Below are positions 1 through 4,731 of a DNA stretch of 6,724 nt, one piece after another. The position numbers and the translations under genes are program-made. This stretch comes from DASPKW01 sp038244055 (lineage in GTDB: Bacteria > Planctomycetota > Phycisphaerae > Tepidisphaerales > Tepidisphaeraceae). The notes beneath the pieces are model-generated. The model was not told the origin of the DNA and searched no databases. It worked only from the letters and a program-made list of their open reading frames with translations. The stretch spans positions 1-6,724 of the forward strand of contig JBBRTW010000406.1 of the NCBI GenBank assembly GCA_038244055.1, written 5' to 3'. Within the stretch, counting starts at the first letter, position 1, and every line of letters begins with the position of its first letter.

Positions 1-40
1 CAACCCAGAACGATTTCACCGACGTTGTAACCCGGCCCAT
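1..40 (-). CDS. possible 5' end of a leftward gene, cut by window edge
   Basis: Only about 13 codons are visible, so this is tentative. On the minus strand an ATG at 40-38 is preceded by GAGG (51-48) with a 7-nt spacer, a reasonable ribosome binding site, and the reading frame stays open to the edge (starts MGRVTTSVKSFWV). A second ATG at 47-45 in another frame is also open (MSHGPGYNVGEIVLG) but has GAGG directly against the start codon, which is too close. Codon bias does not separate the two frames over so few codons. The tRNA terminator at 119-161 lies upstream, so a gene here would need its own promoter between about 41 and 118. The product is unknown. Confidence 0.22.
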   Translation of the reverse strand, partial: MGRVTTSVKSFWV

Positions 41-69
41 GTGACATCCTCAGAGTAGTCTCCCGCTAC

Positions 70-91
70 AAAACGCCACAAAAACGCCACA
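70..91. repeat. two perfect 11-bp tandem repeats
   Basis: The unit AAAACGCCACA occurs twice back to back (70-80 and 81-91), followed by a partial third start (AAACGG at 91-96). It lies in the non-coding stretch left of the tRNA terminator. It could be recombinase arm-type or regulator half-sites, or simple slippage; the sequence does not decide. Confidence 0.7.
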
Positions 92-101
92 AACGGGTAA
101 A

Positions 102-120
102 TTCCGGGACCGTCCCAGAA
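102..120. promoter_or_regulatory. 19-bp operator-like dyad
   Basis: TTCCGGGACCGTCCCAGAA reads almost the same on both strands: eight of nine base pairs around the centre at 111 are symmetric, with pattern TTCnGGGACnGTCCCnGAA. The arms are nearly contiguous, so it would make a poor RNA hairpin but a good dimer-binding DNA site. It sits about 62 bp upstream of the possible leftward start at 40 and just beyond the tRNA terminator. A role as operator for the leftward gene is inference. Confidence 0.35.
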
Positions 121-161
121 ACACAAACGCCCGCGAATCATAGGGTTATGATTCGCGGGCG
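119..161 (-). terminator. intrinsic terminator of tRNA-Ser
   Basis: Positions 128-141 and 148-161 form a perfect 14-bp inverted repeat with loop AGGGTT; a further A-T pair (142-147) could shorten the loop to 4 nt. Read leftward, the hairpin is followed by TTTGTGTTT (127-119), a U-rich tail. It starts 11 nt after the tRNA discriminator base, so it most likely ends the tRNA transcript. Confidence 0.8.
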
Positions 162-171
162 ACTTGGTTAA

Positions 172-258
172 CGGAGAGGGGGAGATTCGAACTCCCGCTA
201 CCCTTTCGGGCAGACCGGTTTTCGAAACCGGCGCGTTCAGCCGCTCCGCCACCTCTCC
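172..258 (-). tRNA. tRNA-Ser, anticodon CGA
   Basis: The minus strand folds into a class II tRNA of 87 nt including discriminator. The acceptor stem GGAGAGG (258-252) pairs perfectly with CCTCTCC (179-173), and the discriminator is G172. The anticodon stem CCGGT/ACCGG encloses loop TTCGAAA with anticodon CGA (224-222 on the minus strand), which reads serine codon UCG. The long variable arm (CCC, loop GAAA, GGG) is the serine hallmark, and the T arm has stem GGGAG/CTCCC around loop TTCGAAT. CCA is not encoded, since TTAAC follows, so it must be added by the CCA-adding enzyme. Confidence 0.97.
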
Positions 259-274
259 AGGGTCGGCAGGTCGT

Positions 275-302
275 ACAGTACCAAATCGAAATCGGCCGTC
301 AA
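275..302 (-). promoter_or_regulatory. promoter of tRNA-Ser
   Basis: On the minus strand a -35 box TTGACG (302-297) is followed after 16 nt by an extended -10 TGG-TACTGT (hexamer 280-275). Sixteen nt separate the -10 box from the tRNA 5' end, which predicts a short leader of about 9 nt removed by RNase P. The -35 matches consensus at 5 of 6 bases, the -10 at only 3 of 6, partly compensated by the TG extension. A perfect 10-bp palindrome GGATCGATCC (305-314) abuts the -35 box on its upstream side. Confidence 0.5.
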
Positions 303-324
303 ACGGATCGATCCTTCCGCAACC

Positions 325-364
325 CTGCATCGCGCTGCATCACCTTGCATCGATCTGCGTCGTT
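325..364. repeat. four 10-bp tandem repeats upstream of the cupin gene
   Basis: Units begin at 325, 335, 345 and 355 and share the pattern YTGCRTC followed by three variable bases (CTGCATC, CTGCATC, TTGCATC, CTGCGTC). The exact 10-bp period would put each unit on nearly the same DNA face. The array ends 32 bp before the cupin start codon and lies in the divergent tRNA/cupin promoter region. A regulator-binding role is inference. Confidence 0.65.
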
Positions 365-382
365 CTTGGCCCCGGCATGCGG

Positions 383-388
383 TATGAT
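383..388 (+). promoter_or_regulatory. -10 box of the cupin gene, leaderless spacing
   Basis: TATGAT matches the TATAAT consensus at 5 of 6 bases and ends 8 nt before the ATG at 397. Transcription would therefore begin at or next to the start codon. No good -35 hexamer is found at the usual distance (360-365 reads TCGTTC), which leaves room for an activator acting from the 10-bp repeats just upstream. Confidence 0.45.
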
Positions 389-396
389 TGGATTCC

Positions 397-738
397 ATGT
401 CCAACTTCATGATTGCCGACCTCACCCAGATCGAACCCACGCGCTGTCCGTGCGGGTGGGCTCGGCGGGCGTTTGCGACGCCGGATAATCCGCTGGCGAC
501 CATGCACATGGTGGAGATCGAGCGCGATTCCAAGACCCACTATCACAAGAAGATGACCGAGATTTATCTGGTGATCGAGGGCGTAGGCCAGATCGAGCTC
601 GATGGGCAGATGTTTCCGCTCAAGCCGCTGACGGCGATCTTCATCAAGCCGCTCTGCCGGCATCGGGCGGTGGGGAAACTCAAGATCATCAACGTGCCGA
701 TTCCGGCCTTCGATGAGCATGATGAGTGGTTTGATTGA
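397..738 (+). CDS. small single-domain cupin protein
   Basis: This 113-residue protein has no signal peptide and should be cytoplasmic. Cupin motif 1 is clear at residues 48-62: H48-x-H50-x4-E55-x6-G62 (THYHKKMTEIYLVIEG). A reduced motif 2 follows around P85-x3-H89, so H48, H50, E55 and H89 can form the usual metal site. The N-terminal CPCGW (C17, C19) and the acidic end DEHDEWFD look like conserved features of a small stand-alone cupin family. Its substrate is unknown: such proteins may be small-molecule isomerases, dioxygenase-like enzymes or sugar binders. The ATG at 397 was chosen over TTG 388 and ATG 409 because the -10 box at 383-388 would leave TTG 388 outside the transcript. No Shine-Dalgarno is visible, as expected for a leaderless mRNA. 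A link to the neighbouring glycan genes is possible but unproven. Confidence 0.88.
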   Translation: MSNFMIADLTQIEPTRCPCGWARRAFATPDNPLATMHMVEIERDSKTHYHKKMTEIYLVIEGVGQIELDGQMFPLKPLTAIFIKPLCRHRAVGKLKIINVPIPAFDEHDEWFD

Positions 739-840
739 TCCGCCGATGCGGGTGACTGGCCGGTTTAATATCGGCGAATCGTTCGTGCGATAGCGCATGG
801 CGACGACACGGCCGCGGGCAATCGACAACTTCATCGGCCG

Positions 841-862
841 CCCATGGTATGCCACATGGGAG
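841..862 (+). promoter_or_regulatory. ribosome binding site of the lyase gene, partly inside a hairpin
   Basis: GGGAG (858-862) lies 8 nt before the ATG at 871 and is the likely Shine-Dalgarno. Its first three G residues also form the end of a 6-bp inverted repeat, CCCATG (841-846) with CATGGG (855-860), loop of 8 nt. Pairing would partly mask the site. The rest of the 132-bp gap from 739 shows a weak CGCCGAT/ATCGGCG repeat (741-747, 770-776) and an AT-rich TTTAATAT (764-771), but no convincing -35/-10 pair. Confidence 0.4.
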
Positions 863-870
863 CACACTGA

Positions 871-2937
871 ATGCGGCCAATTCTCTTTCTCGCGGTTTGC
901 GTATTTTCGATCATCCCCGCGCTGGCGCGGGCGGAAACGGGCAAGGCGGATCTGGAACTGATTCCGCCGGCCGCCAAAATCAAGGCGGATCATCCGAGGC
1001 TTCTGCTCCGTCCGCATGCCACGCCCCTGGCGATTTCGCTGGAGCAGCTTCGCGCCGGCCCGCGCGATGAGGAATTCAAATCGCTCCTCGCCCAGCTCAG
1101 GAAGGAGGATGATGCCTCGGCGCAGGCGATGGTCTGGCTGCTGACCCAGGATGCGGCGGCCGCCGAGAAGGCGATCGCTCGGATGCGCGGCTACCGCTTC
1201 CCCGCCAAGGTCGATACGTTTCACGTCTTTTTCCGACTGACCGAATTCGCGCTGGCATACGACTGGCTCTACGATGCGCCGGGGTTTTCGAAAGAGGTAC
1301 GGGCCCAGGTCCGCGCCGGCCTCGCGCCGCTGGTGAAAGAGGGGTTGAAGCTGGGGGATGATCATGTTTTCCACAATTACGTATGGATGTCTTCCGGCGG
1401 GCTCGGGCTCTGGGCGCTGGCGACGGCCGGCGAGGATGAGCCGGCCGACAAGCTCTTCGAAACCATGCGGGATCGTTTCAATCACCGCCTCTATCCCGCC
1501 TGGCGCTACATGGATGGCCTGCCGAGCGAGCCGATGGGGTACTGGTCTCTCTACGTTTTCACGCCCGGTCTGCTGAATCTCCTGGCCGCGCAGAGCGCTT
1601 TTGAGACGGACCTGATCTCGCCCACGCGCGGGCAGCAGGGAGGCTATCTGGACCGGAATTTTGAAACGGTGATCCATGCAACGCTCCCGGATCTGCGCTA
1701 CATCCCGTGGGGCGATCTTCAGAGCGGGCCCAATGGCGGCGTGACGCGCGATATGGCCGGGATCGTCGATGCGGCGACGTGGGCCCTTCATTCCCCGGCC
1801 GGGCTGAAGTTAGGCCAGTGGCTGGCCGGCAAGCGCGGGGCAGCGCGCTTCGGCGGGCAGACGCCGATTTATTATTTTCTCTACAGTCATCATTTAACTC
1901 CATTGGCCGGAAGTTCTCCCGCTCTGACGCCGCCCGCGCCAGGAAATCCGCCCGCGACAACGTCGACGCCGGCGGCCGCGTTTCAGGCTGCGTGGCCCGC
2001 CCTGAGCGATCTGGCCGGCAATGCCCAGGGCGGTGAGTTCATCGCGCGCAGCGCCTGGGAGGATGAGGCGACGATCGTCGGCTTCCGCTGCACCGATCAT
2101 TTCGGCGACCACCATCATTTCGACCAGGGGAGTTTTCTGATTTATCGCAAGGGCCTGCTGGCGGTTGACCCGCCGGTCTACAAGCAGACGCGCGGGCCGC
2201 AGCAGAAGACCGAGTATCACAACGCGCTGCTGATCGGCGGCAAACCCCAGCGGCCGGTGCGCGGGCAATGGTTCAAGACGATCGAGCAGTTCCAGAAATA
2301 CCTGTCGGCCGGCGCGAAGCTGGAAACTGGCGATATTCTCTTCTCGCGCGATTCCGCCGCGGCGGCGGGAGCAGGTGCGGACGGCGGGCCGGGCGCGGGC
2401 ACGGCGGCAGGTGCGAGTGGGGTCGCGGTATCGTGGGCGGCGGTCGCGGGGCAGTACGCCCAGGCCTATGACTGCCCGGAACTGCGGAGCTGCGTGCGGC
2501 AGATCCTGTTCATCAGGCCGGGCATTATCGTGATCGTCGATCAGCTCGAGGCGATCGAGGGGAAGAAAGTGCCCGAGGTTCAATGGCAATTGCATGTCCC
2601 GGCCGAGCCGCGCGTGGAGGCGGGAGTGCTGATGGCTACGAATGGCAAGAGCTGGCTGCGCTGCCGCGCGATTCTCCCGGCCAGCGCCCCTCCCGCCGCC
2701 GGGCCGGCCGTCGAGCCGACACCGGTCAATACCCATCGCGCGGTGTATACCTATGGCGGTGGGGCGAAGGTGACTTTGGTGCATGTGATTGAGGTGGGCG
2801 ATGGCGCGACCGCCGGGCCGGCGGTGGCGGCCGAGGTCGCGGTGAAGGATTCGGCGATCGAGGTGATGGTGGGCGGGCGGCGCTTCGCGTTTGGCACGAA
2901 GGATTCGTTTGCGGTGGGTGGTGTGCTTCAGCCGTGA
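871..2937 (+). CDS. secreted heparinase II/III-type polysaccharide lyase
   Basis: This 688-residue protein should cleave uronic-acid-containing polysaccharide by beta-elimination outside the cytoplasm. A signal peptide ends at ALARA-ET (21/22). Residues about 40-340 fit the alpha/alpha-toroid domain, with typical helices such as EFALAYDWLYD. H168 in FHNYVW and Y224 in EPMGYWS are 56 residues apart, close to the catalytic His-Tyr spacing I recall for heparinase II and for PL17 alginate lyase. The beta-sandwich holds DHHHFDQGSF (H414, H416), D433 and H450. H416-D433 spacing is 17, as I recall for the zinc site of heparinase II. Two low-complexity stretches look like linkers or loops: Pro/Thr/Ala-rich at about 343-370 and Ala/Gly-rich at about 495-517. 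The ATG has GGGAG 8 nt upstream. The exact PL family and substrate (heparinoid, alginate or other) cannot be told here. It converges with the glycan operon on the other strand. Confidence 0.9.
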   Translation: MRPILFLAVCVFSIIPALARAETGKADLELIPPAAKIKADHPRLLLRPHATPLAISLEQLRAGPRDEEFKSLLAQLRKEDDASAQAMVWLLTQDAAAAEKAIARMRGYRFPAKVDTFHVFFRLTEFALAYDWLYDAPGFSKEVRAQVRAGLAPLVKEGLKLGDDHVFHNYVWMSSGGLGLWALATAGEDEPADKLFETMRDRFNHRLYPAWRYMDGLPSEPMGYWSLYVFTPGLLNLLAAQSAFETDLISPTRGQQGGYLDRNFETVIHATLPDLRYIPWGDLQSGPNGGVTRDMAGIVDAATWALHSPAGLKLGQWLAGKRGAARFGGQTPIYYFLYSHHLTPLAGSSPALTPPAPGNPPATTSTPAAAFQAAWPALSDLAGNAQGGEFIARSAWEDEATIVGFRCTDHFGDHHHFDQGSFLIYRKGLLAVDPPVYKQTRGPQQKTEYHNALLIGGKPQRPVRGQWFKTIEQFQKYLSAGAKLETGDILFSRDSAAAAGAGADGGPGAGTAAGASGVAVSWAAVAGQYAQAYDCPELRSCVRQILFIRPGIIVIVDQLEAIEGKKVPEVQWQLHVPAEPRVEAGVLMATNGKSWLRCRAILPASAPPAAGPAVEPTPVNTHRAVYTYGGGAKVTLVHVIEVGDGATAGPAVAAEVAVKDSAIEVMVGGRRFAFGTKDSFAVGGVLQP

Positions 2938-2982
2938 GAGGGTGACTCGCCAGGCGCGTAGGCGTTGCAGATGACGCGGCAT

Positions 2983-3006
2983 CCCAGCCGCTGGCGGCGG
3001 CTTGGG
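2983..3006. terminator. possible hairpin between convergent genes
   Basis: CCCAGCCGC (2983-2991) pairs with GCGGC-T-TGGG (2997-3006), giving nine pairs with one bulged T and a 5-nt loop. It lies in the 124-bp gap between the convergent stop codons at 2937 and 3062, where a two-way terminator is expected. No U-tract follows on either strand, so it may instead be a 3'-end stabiliser or a Rho-dependent region. Nothing else clear is seen in 2938-3061. Confidence 0.3.
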
Positions 3007-3061
3007 GCGATCCTGCACGTTGGGCGGTTCGCCAGTCGATACAACGCGCGACGCACTGGTC

Positions 3062-4729
3062 CTACCGCACGCGGTAAAGTTCCACATCATCAAACCACGC
3101 CGACTCGTCGGCGTTTTGATGCGATACCCCCAGCAGCACCACGATGTACGCCGCGCCCTCGGGCACGACAAAAGTCCCCTGCATCGGCCGCCAGTCACCC
3201 GGCTTGGCATCGGCCGCCATCGCGCCATACACCATCGCGTCGCGGTCTTCATGAATCCACTTCTTCTGCCCATCGTTCCAGCGGATGCGGATGCTCGGCT
3301 CCGGGCCGTCGAAACGCGCGCGGGCTCTGATCGCAAAACGCTGGCCCGGCTCGGCGGGGATCGACTGAGTGAAGCACCCCTGGGTGACGTTCGTCAGCCT
3401 GGCCGCTCCCTCCTCCAAACTCATCTTCCCGCGCGGGCTTTTCTCATCCTGCCAGGCCCCCCATCCGGGAATCGGGCCCTTTCCTGCGGGTGACTGCGCG
3501 AAATCTCCATTCTGCAAGAGGTTCTGAAGCTTGCCGGCTTTCCCCATCGAATCCAGCAGCGCCATCGTCGCGGCGGCAGGGTCTCTGGCGAACATCAGCG
3601 CCTGCTCGCATTCCGGCAGCACCACGGGCCAGGGTTCGTACTTCTCCGGCTTCGCGCCGTCGCGCCCCGGCCACCAGCGTCCCTTCTCGCCGTAGATCCA
3701 GACATACTGATCCGCACAGCGCAGGGCCGCGCCGACGTTCGCCTCAAGCCGGCTCGCGCGCGGCCCGCCCGCGCCATCGATATACCATGGTGAACCTTTG
3801 GGATTGGCATAAGCATCGAGATAGATGCCAAAGCCCGCCTGCACCAGCGCCCGGTATTTGCCCCGATTTTCAGGTGTGACCAGGTCCTGCCCGCCGACCT
3901 TCATGATCGTGGCGGCGCGCTCGAATGCCCGATCGCTGTTGTAGAGGTACGCGCTCTCGCATCCATCGATCAGCGTCATCGTCATCGGCGCGGCATCGAG
4001 CCAGCCCTCAATGAATGGCGCGTACAGCCCATACCCCGAACTCGCCAGCAGGCGCTGCGGATCATGAATCCCGCTCGCGGCCGAGTTGACGCTGTGCATG
4101 AAATACGTCATCAGCGCCATGTCCGGGAATTCCTCGGCCATCGCTTTCATGACCTCCCGCCCGCGCTGGCGAGACTTGGCCCAATACTCCTTGAAACTGT
4201 GTTGTTGGCGCTGCGGCTGGGCGCGGTAGGAGAATTGCGATGAGGGCTGCGCATAGGGCTCAGGGTCAAACAGAAGGCCCTTCAGCCCACCCTGCCTGGC
4301 TACGCGCGCGGCAATGCGGCAGTGATCGGCGATTTGCTTCCACCCGGCATCGTCGAAGAAATCGACATTGCCGGGATTGGCGTTGAAGATGGCGAAGTTG
4401 TCGGTGAGCCTCTTGGGTTTGGCCTCGGCAACCGCCTTGAGATCGGCGATGGCCTCTGCGAACCACTGCTCTTTCCAGGGCTTGTCGCCGAAGGCCGAAC
4501 CAAAGGGCATCGAACCTTCCGCCGCGCCCGCGCCGTGCGCGGTGACCTGGATGACCACCCCATCGAACGGCCGTTTGTCCATTTCCGCCAGATCGCGGCG
4601 AAGCTGCGCGGGCGTGGGATTGTCCCAGCCGGTGGCGATCAGCTTCTTCTGAACCGGCTGGGCCGAAGCAGCGGTTGCCAGAAGCAAAACGACGATGACC
4701 TTGACCACGCTCGAAATGAGAGTACGCAT
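3062..4729 (-). CDS. secreted barrel-like protein with C-terminal carbohydrate-binding-type domain; putative glycoside hydrolase of unassigned family
   Basis: The 555-residue product has a signal peptide ending at ATAASA-QP (23/24). Residues about 30-395 look like a TIM barrel. Repeated strand-helix units include FDGVVIQVT near 55-63, GLLFDPEPY with D155/E157, LIDGCES with D255/E258, GIYLDAY near 301-307 and YVWIYGEKGRWW with E348. Acidic and aromatic residues at strand ends are typical of glycoside hydrolases, and D155/E157, D255/E258 and E348 are candidate active-site residues. Residues 403-555 (from LLQNGDFAQS to AWFDDVELYRV) match the shape of a CenC/CBM4-9-like beta-sandwich. I do not recognise a named family. 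The ATG at 4729 was chosen because GGGAG (4742-4738) lies 8 nt upstream; the TTG at 4735 would have a 2-nt spacer. It begins 2 nt after the upstream gene's stop, so the two are co-transcribed and probably translationally coupled. Confidence 0.85.
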   Translation of the reverse strand: MRTLISSVVKVIVVLLLATAASAQPVQKKLIATGWDNPTPAQLRRDLAEMDKRPFDGVVIQVTAHGAGAAEGSMPFGSAFGDKPWKEQWFAEAIADLKAVAEAKPKRLTDNFAIFNANPGNVDFFDDAGWKQIADHCRIAARVARQGGLKGLLFDPEPYAQPSSQFSYRAQPQRQQHSFKEYWAKSRQRGREVMKAMAEEFPDMALMTYFMHSVNSAASGIHDPQRLLASSGYGLYAPFIEGWLDAAPMTMTLIDGCESAYLYNSDRAFERAATIMKVGGQDLVTPENRGKYRALVQAGFGIYLDAYANPKGSPWYIDGAGGPRASRLEANVGAALRCADQYVWIYGEKGRWWPGRDGAKPEKYEPWPVVLPECEQALMFARDPAAATMALLDSMGKAGKLQNLLQNGDFAQSPAGKGPIPGWGAWQDEKSPRGKMSLEEGAARLTNVTQGCFTQSIPAEPGQRFAIRARARFDGPEPSIRIRWNDGQKKWIHEDRDAMVYGAMAADAKPGDWRPMQGTFVVPEGAAYIVVLLGVSHQNADESAWFDDVELYRVR

Positions 4730-4731
4730 TT

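Noticed and set aside
16..330. Open frame on the minus strand across the tRNA region
   Set aside because: It runs through the whole tRNA-Ser gene and its terminator and promoter, so it is not a protein gene.
741..776. CGCCGAT/ATCGGCG repeat after the cupin stop as a terminator
   Set aside because: The 7-bp stem has a 22-nt loop and no following U-tract, so it is too weak to call.
340..1791. 483-codon open frame on the minus strand across the cupin gene and the start of the lyase
   Set aside because: It is antisense to two well-supported genes, its translation is rich in Arg, Pro and His with no recognisable domain, and long antisense frames are common in GC-rich DNA.
1894..3336. 480-codon open frame on the minus strand under the lyase and the end of the barrel-protein gene
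   Set aside because: It overlaps two convergent genes that have signal peptides and domain motifs; its own product is low-complexity Arg-rich with no ribosome binding site.
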